Source of the DNA: Gammaproteobacteria bacterium
Lineage (GTDB): Bacteria; Pseudomonadota; Gammaproteobacteria; Pseudomonadales; Azotimanducaceae
Length of the DNA stretch: 43,125 nucleotides
Assembly (NCBI GenBank): GCA_018656865.1
Contig: JABHYO010000116.1
Location: 1 to 43,125 of the forward strand
Direction: 5' to 3'
Part shown: piece after piece, positions 7,459 to 16,169 of the stretch
How positions within the stretch are numbered: the first letter of the stretch is position 1
Layout: the number at the start of each line of letters is the position of its first letter
The notes under the pieces: model-generated
Database searches by the model: none
What the model was told of the DNA's origin: nothing
The model's input: the letters and a program-made list of their open reading frames with translations, nothing else
Made by a program: the position numbers and the translations under genes

Positions 7459-7847
7459 CATCCGGCTTTTACTTCCACCCGGTCCGTATAAAAGGACATA
7501 TAGTCCTTAAGTTCTTCTACCTCCGGATAGGGATTCCGATAGCTCCAGACAAAGTTTTCAAGCGTATCCTCGCCTTTGAGACTCCAGTAGGATGCGTGTC
7601 CCTTGAACGGGCAGTAGGTGGAGAGTTCTGTCGGTTCCAGGAGTGACCAGTCAATATCTTTGGGTGGTAGATAGTAGACATCTCCGTGCCGAGTTTCGTG
7701 AATCAGTAGGGCGGAGGTCGTATCGGCAATCAGAAGATCGCCGTAGCGTACATTGATCAGGGAATCGGTGGCTGTAACCCTAACTTCATAGTCCGGGATT
7801 CGCTCCAGGATAGATCGGCGTGAATCCGTCATGGGGAATTGGCTCAT
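7458..7847 (-). CDS. DUF427 domain protein
   Basis: The 129-aa protein fits the DUF427 family (about 90-130 aa beta-rich proteins). Visible hallmarks are VRYGDLLIADTTSALLI near 33-49, the YYLPPKDIDWSLLEP segment near 58-72, and CPFKGHASYWSL followed by WSYRNPYP near 79-108. The family's biochemical function is unknown. AAGGAGGTGAG, a near-perfect Shine-Dalgarno, precedes the ATG. The gene is monocistronic, its stop codon touches the duplicated tRNA 3' end, and it may be recent neighbouring cargo, although its base use is unremarkable. Confidence 0.9.
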   Translation of the reverse strand: MSQFPMTDSRRSILERIPDYEVRVTATDSLINVRYGDLLIADTTSALLIHETRHGDVYYLPPKDIDWSLLEPTELSTYCPFKGHASYWSLKGEDTLENFVWSYRNPYPEVEELKDYMSFYTDRVEVKAG

Positions 7848-7939
7848 GGCTCACCTCCTTACCTGGTTTCACGATCATACACCGCTGGTGACAGGGGCGG
7901 GCATGTTCGATAATAACGTCTAATCAAATGAGAGAGTGA

Positions 7940-8335
7940 ATGATGGCCGTAGGCGTCTGGGAACCTGAAAAGCGAGAAGAAAAGACAGTAGACACGACGC
8001 TGCTTAAGCGGTTTCTTGCCGTTGATACGGCTAGCGGTGTTATTAGCGAAGGAGATCTTGAGTCTGCTGGCTTAGCTTCTGAAAGCGGTATCATGAAGCT
8101 CGACACCGCTGCATGGCGGTCCACCGAGATTCTTCAGACAGAAGAAATTGTCGGCTTAATCAGGTTTTTCACCCTCGTTGAATCTCAGATAGCCGGATGG
8201 GATGCTGGTGCGAAATCGCCGGTTATTCCCCTCGCCAAACTCCTTAAGGAACGAGAAGAGTTCACACCGGAACTTAGAAAATGGATCAAGACCACTACCG
8301 ACAACCGGTATCTTCCATACGGAAGCGCCCTATAG
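7940..8335 (+). CDS. Hypothetical soluble protein (131 aa)
   Basis: I do not recognise this gene. The product is acidic to neutral with no signal or membrane segment. It has an N-terminal stretch suggesting a small domain (TLLKRFLAVDTASGVISEGDL at ~20-40), a central helix with WRSTEILQTEEIVGLIRFFTL (59-79), and a C-terminal conserved-looking end with KWIKTTTDNRYLPYGSAL. ATG codons stand at 7940 and 7943 after a weak AGAG. It is upstream of hisB, but a separate TATAAT at 8377 suggests hisB has its own promoter. The short, structured C-terminus hints at a conserved cytoplasmic protein. Confidence 0.75.
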   Translation: MMAVGVWEPEKREEKTVDTTLLKRFLAVDTASGVISEGDLESAGLASESGIMKLDTAAWRSTEILQTEEIVGLIRFFTLVESQIAGWDAGAKSPVIPLAKLLKEREEFTPELRKWIKTTTDNRYLPYGSAL

Positions 8336-8353
8336 GGCCCCTCCATACAATTC

Positions 8354-8382
8354 TTCGTTTTGCCGGAGTCAGGCAGTATAAT
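8354..8382 (+). promoter_or_regulatory. Putative sigma-70 promoter of hisBA
   Basis: A consensus -10 TATAAT lies at 8377-8382, followed by a GC-rich CCGCGCTCCCC discriminator. The best -35 at 17-bp spacing is TTCGTT (8354-8359), which is weak. The start of hisB is 47 nt downstream of the -10. Confidence 0.6.
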
Positions 8383-8428
8383 CCGCGCTCCCCGCAAGTG
8401 GGGTTTTGTTACAAGGCGGTGAAGAGCC

Positions 8429-9016
8429 ATGCGCACGGCAGAGATAGATCGGAATACACTTGAAACGCAGATCTTCGTTTCCATCAATCTGGATGGGACA
8501 GGTGAGCGGACGTTTGAGGCAGGCCTGCCCTTTCTTGAGCACATGCTCGATCAGGTGGCGAGACACGGGCTGATTGACCTGGTTGTCCGGGCCAAAGGAG
8601 ACCTGGAGATTGATGCTCACCACACAGTGGAGGATATCGGTATCACTCTGGGTCAGGCGGTGAAGGATGCCGTTGGCGAGAAAAAGGGCATCCGTCGTTA
8701 CGGACATGCCTACGTGCCGCTGGACGAGGCACTTTCGAGGGTTGTGATCGATTTTTCCGGCAGGCCGGGGCTTGAGTACAACGTGGAATTTGCCCAGACA
8801 ATAGTGGGTGACTTCGATGTTCAACTATTCCAGGAGTTTTTCCAGGGATTTGTCAATCATGCCCAGGTCACGCTGCATATCGATAACCTCAGGGGTAACA
8901 ATGCTCACCACCAGATTGAAACTGTCTTCAAGGCTTTCGGTCGAGCGCTGCGTATGGCGGTAGAGGCAGACCCGAGAATGTCGGATGTCACGCCTTCAAC
9001 CAAGGGTACGCTTTAG
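8429..9016 (+). CDS. hisB: Imidazoleglycerol-phosphate dehydratase
   Basis: The 195-aa protein is the monofunctional HisB of the histidine pathway, which dehydrates imidazole glycerol phosphate to imidazole acetol phosphate. The two metal-binding motifs of the internal duplication are intact: HHTVEDIG at 64-71 and AHHQIE at 159-164, with H38 and FFQGFVNHA near 137-145. The N-terminal phosphatase domain found in enteric HisB is absent, as in Pseudomonas. The ATG is preceded by AAGGCGGTGAAG. It is followed 20 nt later by hisA. The usual partner hisH, normally between them, is missing here. Confidence 0.98.
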   Translation: MRTAEIDRNTLETQIFVSINLDGTGERTFEAGLPFLEHMLDQVARHGLIDLVVRAKGDLEIDAHHTVEDIGITLGQAVKDAVGEKKGIRRYGHAYVPLDEALSRVVIDFSGRPGLEYNVEFAQTIVGDFDVQLFQEFFQGFVNHAQVTLHIDNLRGNNAHHQIETVFKAFGRALRMAVEADPRMSDVTPSTKGTL

Positions 9017-9036
9017 TACCTAGATAGGACACTTAC

Positions 9037-9783
9037 ATGCGGATTATTCCAGCCATCGACTTCAAGGATGGCAAGGTGGTTAACCTCAAACAGGGTCAAC
9101 TTGACCAGACCACCACCTACTCCGACGATCCTGTTGGGATGGCGGATCATTGGGTCAGTCAGGGCTGTGAGCGACTCCATCTTGTCGATCTGGATGGCGC
9201 ATTCGAAGGCAAGCCGATGAATGCAGAGGCGATCGGAAGGATCGCATCAAATCACCCGTCGCTAACGATTCAACTGGGTGGCGGAATCCGCAGCCCGGAA
9301 ATAATCGATGCGTATCTCGAAGCGGGCGTGGACTATTTAATTATCGGTACCAAGGCTGTTCAGGAGCCGGAGTTTGTCGGCGAGATGTGCCGCCGTTTCG
9401 CCGGGCATATCATCGTCGGGCTGGATGGTCTGCACGGCATGGTGGCCATCAATGGCTGGAAGGAAGTGACTGATATTTCCGTTAAGAGTTTGGCTATGCT
9501 GTTTGAGAGCGACGGTATTGATGCCATTGTTTACACCGATATTGGTAAGGACGGCATGATGGGTGGCGTAAACCTGCATGCAACTAAAGATCTGGCAGAT
9601 TCGATCGAAGTGCCGATAATTGCATCCGGTGGTGTCAACGACCTTGGAGATATAGAAGCGTTGCTTGACGTCGGCGAAAGAGTGACGGGCGGAATTACCG
9701 GTGTTATTACCGGTCGTGCGCTTTATGAAGGTACGCTGGATCTGGCGGAAGCGATTGCCATGACCAAATCAGTGTCCTCCTGA
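9037..9783 (+). CDS. hisA: ProFAR isomerase
   Basis: This 248-aa TIM-barrel enzyme isomerises ProFAR to PRFAR in histidine synthesis. The catalytic pair D8 (AIDFKDG) and D130 (VGLDG) is present, together with the phosphate-binding loops QLGGGIR (79-85) and ASGGV (196-200) and TDIGKDG at 167-173. It has a TAGGACAC Shine-Dalgarno and is in an operon with hisB. HisF, which uses the product and normally follows hisA, is absent; after the stop there is only an intergenic repeat and the convergent yibQ gene. So the HisHF synthase must be encoded elsewhere in the genome, if the pathway is complete. Confidence 0.98.
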   Translation: MRIIPAIDFKDGKVVNLKQGQLDQTTTYSDDPVGMADHWVSQGCERLHLVDLDGAFEGKPMNAEAIGRIASNHPSLTIQLGGGIRSPEIIDAYLEAGVDYLIIGTKAVQEPEFVGEMCRRFAGHIIVGLDGLHGMVAINGWKEVTDISVKSLAMLFESDGIDAIVYTDIGKDGMMGGVNLHATKDLADSIEVPIIASGGVNDLGDIEALLDVGERVTGGITGVITGRALYEGTLDLAEAIAMTKSVSS

Positions 9784-9811
9784 CGAAGTAAGCCTGCCCC
9801 CTGAGCATACA

Positions 9812-9873
9812 GGGCGATGCGGCACCCAGGTCGCGCACGACCGAAGAATCTCGAGATCTTTCGACTTCGGTCG
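9812..9873. repeat. Dispersed palindromic repeat, copy 2
   Basis: 9812-9852 is the reverse complement of 2793-2833 with four mismatches over 41 bp. It is followed by an inverted arm, with CGACCGAAG at 9838-9846 and CTTCGGTCG at 9865-9873, giving a hairpin like that of copy 1. It sits between the convergent hisA and yibQ genes. Confidence 0.8.
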
Positions 9874-9910
9874 CTTTGCTCCCTACGCTCAAGATGACGC
9901 TCTAGTTCAC

Positions 9911-10699
9911 TCAGAAAGACGTTTTAGCGGCAATTTGCTGCTTCGCCAGTCTCCTCTGGATCATCTCCGATATTGAAATCACTTTGATGTCTTCCTGTTC
10001 CAGTATCGGTATGGCATGTGTCAGGTATTGCAGGGTTGACCTATAGGGGTGGCCGATGGCAATGGCAGTCCCACGACGTCTGGCGAGTTTAAGCAGGCGC
10101 CTGAACTGGCGGTCAATTTCAAACAGGGTGCGGTCATTGTCGAGAAAGACGTCACGGCTGGCTGAGAGGACATTTTTTTGTCTGGCGACATGAGAGGCCA
10201 CGGTCTTGTGAGTAGTGCGCGAGTCGACGAAAAACATTTTGCGATGGCGGACAGATTCCATCAGCCAACTCATTGCTTCCGGTTCCTGGGTTAGCAGACT
10301 ACCCATATGATTGTTGATGCCGCGGGCGAATGGCACACGAATCAATGCTCTGTCGATGACGTGGAGAAAGTCGTTTCGGGTAAGGCCCTGGGTTAGGGCA
10401 ATCTCGCTCATCGGCTGATTTCGCATGTTTGCCATAGGCAGGTGAATCATTACTTCTTTGCCGGCTCTATGGGCGTAGCGGGCAAGCCCGGTGCTATGGC
10501 GAGTATCAGGTATGACCGCATAGGTCAGGGATGCGGGCAGATCGATCGCCTGCATACCGCGTACACGGTTGTGACCAATGTCATCAATAATGATGGCGAT
10601 ATAGGCAGAAGGCAGGGGGTCAGATTTTGAGGGAGTTGGACCCAACTGCAGCATTAAGGCTGCAAGAAATGTGAGGCCGATTGGGAACCGCTTCGGCAA
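9911..10699 (-). CDS. yibQ: Divergent polysaccharide deacetylase, YibQ family
   Basis: This 262-aa exported protein is of the YibQ/DUF610 divergent deacetylase family. A signal peptide covers ~1-26. Family motifs are IIDDIGHN (37-44), HLPM (86-89), NNHMGS (129-134), VDSRT (158-162) and GHPY (216-219), so the metal-binding Asp and His residues are retained. The substrate is not established; carbohydrate deacetylation in the periplasm is the family inference. The start is a TTG at 10699 with AGGGTAGG upstream, lying over the end of ctpA only 3 nt away, so translation is probably coupled. It is the last gene of gpmI-envC-ctpA-yibQ, the conserved order in many gammaproteobacteria. Confidence 0.92.
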   Translation of the reverse strand: MPKRFPIGLTFLAALMLQLGPTPSKSDPLPSAYIAIIIDDIGHNRVRGMQAIDLPASLTYAVIPDTRHSTGLARYAHRAGKEVMIHLPMANMRNQPMSEIALTQGLTRNDFLHVIDRALIRVPFARGINNHMGSLLTQEPEAMSWLMESVRHRKMFFVDSRTTHKTVASHVARQKNVLSASRDVFLDNDRTLFEIDRQFRRLLKLARRRGTAIAIGHPYRSTLQYLTHAIPILEQEDIKVISISEMIQRRLAKQQIAAKTSF

Positions 10700-10702
10700 C
10701 GC

Positions 10703-12079
10703 CTACCCTTGTGGTGTTGTCGTCCTGCTTAGTATATGCAGACCTTTCAACAATGTCAGCGCTTCATTGAGCTGATAGTCCTGTGTAGCTAACTCCAGAT
10801 TGGCCGGTTTTCCATCCAGCTTGGTCTCAACGTCCCCCTTGCCACCAGCGGTGAGATGCTTGGCGAGATTCTTCTCCTTAATTCGCCAGGGATTAGCTTT
10901 GACCGGTGTTACTTTTGATCTGTCTACCCAGATATCCGGAACGATACCCTCCGCCTGAATAGATTTGCCGCTGGGGGTGTAGTATCGCGCTGTTGTCAGC
11001 TTAATTGCTCTTTCGTTGTTGAGCGGAAGGATAGTCTGAACGGAGCCTTTGCCAAAGGTATTGGTGCCCATGACAATGGCTCTGCCGTGATCCTGCAGAG
11101 CGCCGGCGACGATTTCCGATGCGGAAGCGGTACCTTCATTTACCAGAACTACGATGGGTACGCCATTGGTCGCATCGGGATCAGTGGCGTTGTATCGAAG
11201 TTCCGAGTCGTTCAGGCGGCCTGCGGTGTAAACGATGAGACCGTTGCTCATAAAGACATCAGAGACTTCCACCGCCGATTGTAGAACGCCACCGGGATTG
11301 TTCCGAAGGTCGATGATGAGGCCTTCCAGGTCTCCCTCATCCTTGAGCCGGATAACAGCTTTTTCGACTTCTTCGCCGGTGCCGCTTTGAAACTGAGCAA
11401 TTCGCAGATAACCATAACCATCTTCGAGATATTTTTGCCGTACACTGGCAACCTTGATGATCTCGCGTGTCAGTGTCATTTCCTTCGGTGTTGATTCACC
11501 GGTTTTGACCAGCATGATGTTGATCTCGCTGCCCGGTTCGCCGCGCATGGCGTCGATGGCATCAGAAAGGTTCATTCCCTTAACCGGCGTGCCATCGAGT
11601 TGCACAATCAAGTCTCCGCTTGTAATGCCGGCCTTGGCAGCAGGTGTATCGTCCATCGGTGCGATAACCTTGACGAAGCCATCTTCCATGCCGATCTCAA
11701 TACCGAGACCACCATAGTTTCCGGTGGTAGTTTCCTGTAGGTCAGAAAACGAATCCTTGTCCAGGTAGGCGGAATGAGGGTCGAGCTGTGACAGCATGCC
11801 CTTTATGGCATTTTCGAGGAGCGTTCGATCGTCTATTTCCTCGACGTAGGCGGTACTGATGCGATTGAACGCCTCGGCAAAAACGCGGAGTTCGTTCAGA
11901 GGCAATCGTGGTTCTAATTCCGGTTCGGTAACTTCTGCAGTGGCAGGAGCCGACGGTACTTCGATGGCTTCCGCAGCGGTGGGCTTTACCGGTTCCTCTG
12001 CTGTCTCAGTCGACGCATCCTTGTCGGCGGACACTGACCAGCAGGTTAGCAGTAATAGTGTGAATATTAATCGTTTCAT
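10703..12079 (-). CDS. ctpA: Carboxyl-terminal processing protease (S41)
   Basis: The 458-aa S41 protease is an exported serine endopeptidase. It has a signal peptide (1-18, TCWSVSA), an N-terminal helical part, a PDZ domain around 125-215, and the catalytic Ser/Lys dyad S319 (GTASASE) and K344 (FGKGS), 25 residues apart as in Prc/CtpA. In Pseudomonas, CtpA degrades cell-wall hydrolases of the M23 family and is controlled by a lipoprotein adaptor. The ATG at 12079 is chosen because the signal peptide starts there; the frame extends 47 codons upstream into envC. It lies 19 nt after envC and 3 nt before yibQ. Linkage to the amidase activator EnvC fits a shared cell-wall role. Confidence 0.95.
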   Translation of the reverse strand: MKRLIFTLLLLTCWSVSADKDASTETAEEPVKPTAAEAIEVPSAPATAEVTEPELEPRLPLNELRVFAEAFNRISTAYVEEIDDRTLLENAIKGMLSQLDPHSAYLDKDSFSDLQETTTGNYGGLGIEIGMEDGFVKVIAPMDDTPAAKAGITSGDLIVQLDGTPVKGMNLSDAIDAMRGEPGSEINIMLVKTGESTPKEMTLTREIIKVASVRQKYLEDGYGYLRIAQFQSGTGEEVEKAVIRLKDEGDLEGLIIDLRNNPGGVLQSAVEVSDVFMSNGLIVYTAGRLNDSELRYNATDPDATNGVPIVVLVNEGTASASEIVAGALQDHGRAIVMGTNTFGKGSVQTILPLNNERAIKLTTARYYTPSGKSIQAEGIVPDIWVDRSKVTPVKANPWRIKEKNLAKHLTAGGKGDVETKLDGKPANLELATQDYQLNEALTLLKGLHILSRTTTPQG

Positions 12080-12098
12080 CTTTTCAACCTGCCGCGCT

Positions 12099-13259
12099 TC
12101 AGGCGGCTCTTTGCTCACGTGCGATGCACCATCGCTGGGGATCGCTTGGTTTACCCGAGATTCGAATCTCAAAGTACAGTCCTGTTTTGTTTTGACCACC
12201 GCTGTCACCAACAGTTGCAATTATGTCTCCTGCCGTCACCCAGTCCCCTGTTTCCCGATAAAGAACCTGATTGTGTCCGTACAGGCTCATATATCCTTCG
12301 CCATGGCTGATGATCATCAGCAGTCCAAATCCTCGCAGCCAATCTGAAAAGACCACTCGACCGTAGTGTATGGCATAAACCGGTTCCCCTTCGCCTGCCT
12401 CGATAAAGATACCATCCCAGGTCAATTTACCTGCATTTCGCCGATGTCCGAATCGCTGCGATACACGGCCATCAATCGGCATCTGTAGTTTGCCCTGCAT
12501 GCCGGAAAAGGGGAGGGCGTCTTCCGGTGTTGGTAGGTTGGCCAGACTGTTCTCAAGTCTGCTCAGCAACTGTTCCAGGCGGCTTCTATCCTGTTGCAGC
12601 CTGGTAATTTCAGTACCGCTCGACCTGATCTGGCTGATTAATGCTTTCAAAGCCCGCTTTTTTTGCTGCTGGGTAATAGCCAGTGCTGATTTTTCACGCA
12701 CCAGAAACTGCCTGTTCTTATCCAGTAGGGTAATCTCCAGGCTTAGTTCGGAGCTGACCCGGTCAAGATTCTCCAGAGTGTCGTTGTAGTGGATGATCTG
12801 CTCCGCTCTGGCTCGATTAAAGTAGTCATAGTAGATCAGCATACGGGCAAGTTCGTCCGGATCTTCCTGGTTGAGCAGCACCTTCAGGTATTCCTGATTG
12901 CCGATTTCGTAGGCAGCGCGCACCTGTTTCTCAATATAGTCCTGTTGTTCTGTTTTTTTCAGTAGAAGTTCTTTTTCTTCCCGTGTCAGGCGGGACACCT
13001 TATCCTCGTTTCCCTTGAGTTCTTCCTCAATCCCTTCGATTTTGTTGATGAGATCGCTGATGCCTTTTTCGTTGCGCTGCAGGGTTTCCTCGATATCGGA
13101 TTTCTGTCCTTCGGTATTTTCGATCATACCCTTGAACTTCGAGATTTCTTCTTCCAGGGCTCTGAGCTTCTGCTCTATTTCCTGTTGATTCATCGATTCC
13201 TGAGCAAACAGATGACCTGTGCACAGAAAAAGCAGAAGACCTAACAAAGTTCTCGACAT
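12099..13259 (-). CDS. envC: Amidase activator EnvC
   Basis: This 386-aa exported protein has a signal peptide (1-19), a long coiled coil (~23-235; E/K/Q/L-rich) and a C-terminal LytM/M23-like domain (~262-380). The LytM domain lacks the usual zinc ligands: the H-x(3)-D site reads as ...GKLTWDG and the HLHFEIR site as GLYFEIR. Like EnvC it is therefore a non-enzymatic activator of the AmiA/AmiB amidases at the division septum. ATG 13259 is chosen over a TTG at 13271 because TTGAGG lies 8 nt upstream. It overlaps nothing, being 8 nt after the gpmI stop. Confidence 0.94.
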   Translation of the reverse strand: MSRTLLGLLLFLCTGHLFAQESMNQQEIEQKLRALEEEISKFKGMIENTEGQKSDIEETLQRNEKGISDLINKIEGIEEELKGNEDKVSRLTREEKELLLKKTEQQDYIEKQVRAAYEIGNQEYLKVLLNQEDPDELARMLIYYDYFNRARAEQIIHYNDTLENLDRVSSELSLEITLLDKNRQFLVREKSALAITQQQKKRALKALISQIRSSGTEITRLQQDRSRLEQLLSRLENSLANLPTPEDALPFSGMQGKLQMPIDGRVSQRFGHRRNAGKLTWDGIFIEAGEGEPVYAIHYGRVVFSDWLRGFGLLMIISHGEGYMSLYGHNQVLYRETGDWVTAGDIIATVGDSGGQNKTGLYFEIRISGKPSDPQRWCIAREQRAA

Positions 13260-13267
13260 GGGAAACC

Positions 13268-14839
13268 TCAACTTGAAGCGGCTCTTATTTCGGGGCTGAT
13301 CACAAGGGAGTGACCTGTCATTTCTCCGGGCTGATCCAGTTCCATCAGGTCCAGAAGAGTGGGCGCCACATCGCTAAGTACACCACCTTCGATGTTGAGT
13401 GATAGCTCCCTGGGACCGATGTAAACCAGGGGTACCAGTTCAGAAGTGTGAGCTGTGTGTGGCTGACGGGTATTTTGATCGCTCATCTGCTCGACATTGC
13501 CATGGTCCGCTGTAATCAGGCACTGACCGCCAACCTGACCCAGCGCATTGATGACACGGCCGAGACATTCGTCGATAAATTCAACGGCTTGCACCGCCGC
13601 CTCAAAGTTTCCGGTATGGCCGACCATATCGCCATTGGCATAGTTACAGACGATGAGTTGGTAGTGGTCAGAGTTGATGGCCTCAACGAGATGGTCAGTG
13701 ACTTTCTGCGCACTCATCTCAGGTTTGAGATCGTATGTCGCAACGTCCGGTGAGGGTATCAATATTCTTTCCTCGTCGGAGAACTCTTTTTCGCGGCCGC
13801 CGGAGAAGAAAAAGGTAACGTGGGCATACTTTTCAGTCTCTGCGAGGCGTAGCTGCTTCATGCCCAGGGATGCGATGTATTCGCCGAGGCTGTTGCTCAC
13901 CGAATCTGCCGTGAAGGCAACCTCTGCCTTAATATCTGCTGCATACTCTGTGAGGCAAACGAAATGACTAAGGCGCGGTAGACGGGCCGGTTCGAAATGA
14001 TTAAAAGTCTGTTCAGTATAGACACGGGTAAGCTGGCGGGCGCGATCGGCACGAAAGTTCATAAAGACAACGGCGTCACCATCCTCGATACGATTGACCT
14101 CACCATCCGGTCGCACAGCGGTCGCTTTGACGAATTCGTCGGATTCATCCCTGTCATAGGCTGCCATCAGTGCTGCGACCGGATCTTTCGCGACAAAATC
14201 TGCTTCTCCGTCCGTAATCAGACGAAAGGCCTGTTCAATTCGCTCCCAGCGATTATCCCTGTCCATGGCGTAGTAGCGCCCGACGACAGAGGCGATGGTG
14301 CCTTCGCCACCATTGCAGAGATGCTTTTGCAGGTTCGTCAGAGAAGGCTCAGCTGACCTGGGCGGGACGTCACGACCGTCCAGAAATGCATGTACGTAGA
14401 TTCTTTTTATACCGGCTGCACGACCCATATCGATTGCCGCCTTGATGTGGGCCTCATGTGAGTGGACACCGCCTGGGGAGACGAGGCCAAAAAGATGCAG
14501 CGCCTTGTTTGAACTGGCGATCTCAGCCATGGTCCGGGCAAGTACTCTATTTTCAAAAAAGCTCCTGTCCTCAATGGCCTGGGTAATTCGCGTTAAATCC
14601 TGGTGAATAACCCTGCCTGCGCCCAGGTTCATGTGCCCGACTTCTGAATTGCCCATCTGACCGTCCGGCAGGCCCACATCCTTCCCTGAGCCTGAAATCA
14701 GGCAGTGAGGTCGGTCATGCCAGATGCTGTCCCAGACTGGTGTCCTGGCACGGGCTATGGCGTTGTCATCGGCATCCGCATCCGCTCGATGTCCCCAGCC
14801 ATCGAGAATGATCAGAGCGGTAGGTGATTTAGAGGTCAT
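13268..14839 (-). CDS. gpmI: 2,3-bisphosphoglycerate-independent phosphoglycerate mutase
   Basis: This 523-aa cytosolic glycolytic enzyme interconverts 3- and 2-phosphoglycerate using Mn2+. The phosphotransfer serine lies in [11 protein letters not shown] (S65) and the metal-binding motif is ILDGWG (11-16). The C-terminal half carries the [12 protein letters not shown] and [11 protein letters not shown] alkaline-phosphatase-superfamily motifs. E. coli GpmI is 514 aa. The start at 14839 (MTSKS) fits the family; the 10 extra codons from TTG 14869 do not. It is the first gene of the envelope operon, divergent from yibN, and shares its upstream region. Confidence 0.97.
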   Translation of the reverse strand: MTSKSPTALIILDGWGHRADADADDNAIARARTPVWDSIWHDRPHCLISGSGKDVGLPDGQMGNSEVGHMNLGAGRVIHQDLTRITQAIEDRSFFENRVLARTMAEIASSNKALHLFGLVSPGGVHSHEAHIKAAIDMGRAAGIKRIYVHAFLDGRDVPPRSAEPSLTNLQKHLCNGGEGTIASVVGRYYAMDRDNRWERIEQAFRLITDGEADFVAKDPVAALMAAYDRDESDEFVKATAVRPDGEVNRIEDGDAVVFMNFRADRARQLTRVYTEQTFNHFEPARLPRLSHFVCLTEYAADIKAEVAFTADSVSNSLGEYIASLGMKQLRLAETEKYAHVTFFFSGGREKEFSDEERILIPSPDVATYDLKPEMSAQKVTDHLVEAINSDHYQLIVCNYANGDMVGHTGNFEAAVQAVEFIDECLGRVINALGQVGGQCLITADHGNVEQMSDQNTRQPHTAHTSELVPLVYIGPRELSLNIEGGVLSDVAPTLLDLMELDQPGEMTGHSLVISPEIRAASS

Positions 14840-14932
14840 GGAAAGTGTCAGAATACATGTGGCGAGCAATACTGCATTTTACCGGTTCGTGGCATGAGTT
14901 GAATAGGCCGAGGCATTTAGCTGCCTTTTGTG

Positions 14933-14938
14933 TATACT
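14933..14938 (+). promoter_or_regulatory. Putative -10 of yibN-grxC-secB
   Basis: TATACT at 14933-14938 is followed by a GC-rich discriminator (CCGCG) and lies 32 nt upstream of the yibN start. No convincing -35 is found at 16-18 bp, so the call rests on the -10 and on its position in the divergent gpmI/yibN region. Confidence 0.4.
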
Positions 14939-14970
14939 CCGCGACTTCGTTTTAACCGCCGATTCCCGCC

Positions 14971-15387
14971 GTGCTTGAGCAGATATTCGAGTTTATAGGT
15001 AATCATGTAGTCCTTGTCAGCGTCTTTGTGTTTCTGCTGGTGGCTTTCATTATTAATGAAGGCAAGCAGGGTGGCTCAGCCATCACACCAGGTAATCTGG
15101 TGAACCTGGTAAATCGTGAGGGTGCTGTCATTGTTGATATACGTGACAACAACGACTTTGGTGCCGGGCATATCGCTGGCGCCGTGAATATGCCCTTTTC
15201 GAGTATCGAGTCACGATTTGGTGAACTGGAGTCTTTTAAGGAAAATCCCATCGTTCTGGTCTGCAAGATGGGGCAGCATGCCGGTTCTGTTGGGCGCAAG
15301 TTGAAAGCTCAGGGGTTTGTTGATGTTCGACGGCTGTCAGGTGGGATGGCAGAGTGGACGGCAAGCAATCTGCCTGTGGTGAAGTAG
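14971..15387 (+). CDS. yibN: Membrane-anchored rhodanese-domain protein YibN
   Basis: The 138-aa protein has an N-terminal transmembrane helix (11-29) and a single rhodanese domain (~37-135) with active-site C98 in VCKMGQHA. This is one of the small single-domain sulfurtransferases placed next to grxC-secB in E. coli and Pseudomonas. Its exact substrate is unknown; a membrane-bound persulfide or thiol-relay role is inferred from the fold. The start is GTG at 14971 without a good Shine-Dalgarno; the alternative is a later start, but it would cut the membrane helix. grxC begins 1 nt after the stop. Confidence 0.92.
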   Translation: MLEQIFEFIGNHVVLVSVFVFLLVAFIINEGKQGGSAITPGNLVNLVNREGAVIVDIRDNNDFGAGHIAGAVNMPFSSIESRFGELESFKENPIVLVCKMGQHAGSVGRKLKAQGFVDVRRLSGGMAEWTASNLPVVK

Positions 15388-15388
15388 C

Positions 15389-15718
15389 TTGCTGAAGTGG
15401 CTCAGAGATTTTTTCTCGGTGGGAGCATCAGAAGCTGAGCCGAAAGGCACTGCCAACCGGATCGTGATGTACAGCACCAGATACTGCCCCTATTGTATTC
15501 GCGCGCGCGGTCTGTTCGGTGCAAAAGGGTGGGAATTTCATGAGATTGCCGTCGATATGAGCCCTGAGAAAAGAGCAGAGATGACTGCAAGGGCCGGGCG
15601 ACATACCGTTCCCCAGATCTGGATTGGGGACAAACACGTAGGAGGTTGTGATGACCTCTTCAGGCTGGATGTTACAGGTCAGCTGGAAAGCTTGGTAATG
15701 GGAGCCAACAATGAGTGA
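15389..15718 (+). CDS. grxC: Glutaredoxin 3-type
   Basis: The 109-aa protein contains the dithiol active site C33-P-Y-C36, the cis-Pro loop HTVPQIW and the glutathione-binding GGCDD motif (95-99 region), so it is a GrxC-type glutaredoxin that reduces disulfides with glutathione. It has an N-terminal extension of about 24 residues relative to the usual 85-90 aa. The TTG start at 15389 is 1 nt after yibN; an internal GTG at 15419 would shorten it, so the start is uncertain. Its 3' end overlaps the secB start by 8 nt, which fits translational coupling. The yibN-grxC-secB order is widely conserved. Confidence 0.93.
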   Translation: MLKWLRDFFSVGASEAEPKGTANRIVMYSTRYCPYCIRARGLFGAKGWEFHEIAVDMSPEKRAEMTARAGRHTVPQIWIGDKHVGGCDDLFRLDVTGQLESLVMGANNE

Positions 15719-16169
15719 ACAAGATCAGCAAGCGCAATTCGTACTGCAGCGCATCTATGTCAAGGATATGTCATTTGAGTCTCCTAAGGCACCCGATGCA
15801 TTTACCCAGCAGTGGAAACCACAGATCAATCTTGAGCTGAACACCAGCCATAAAAACCTCGATGAGGACAACTACGAGGTGGTTTTGTCTCTGACTGTAA
15901 CTGCCAGAAATGAGGCTGAAGAAACCATTTATCTGGTTGAAGTCCAGCAGGCCGGTGTTTTTATGATCAAGGGTATGAGCGATGATACCAGGGGCCAGAC
16001 TCTGGGCAGCTTCTGTCCCAATGTGCTTTTCCCCTATGCCAGAGAGACCATCGATTCCATCGTCAGCAAGGGCAGCTTCCCGGCACTGATGTTGGCGCCG
16101 GTGAATTTCGATGCCGTTTATGCTCAGGCTAAAGCCCGGGCCGAAGCCGAAGTCAGCACTATTCAATAA
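15711..16169 (+). CDS. secB: Protein-export chaperone SecB
   Basis: This 152-aa tetrameric chaperone binds unfolded preproteins and delivers them to SecA. The family pattern is clear: FVLQRIYVKDMSFESP (10-25), WKPQINLELNT and YEVVLSLTVTA strands, then GSFCPNVLFPYARETI near 98-113 and SFPALMLAPVNFDAVY near 122-137. The start ATG overlaps the grxC end by 8 nt. It converges on trmL with an 11-nt overlap of the two reading frames (16159-16169), leaving no room for a separate terminator. Confidence 0.98.
   Translation: MSEQDQQAQFVLQRIYVKDMSFESPKAPDAFTQQWKPQINLELNTSHKNLDEDNYEVVLSLTVTARNEAEETIYLVEVQQAGVFMIKGMSDDTRGQTLGSFCPNVLFPYARETIDSIVSKGSFPALMLAPVNFDAVYAQAKARAEAEVSTIQ

Noticed and set aside
11859-12347. 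162-aa plus-strand ORF at the ctpA/envC junction
   Set aside because: It is antisense to two well-supported genes, S/A-rich and without family features.
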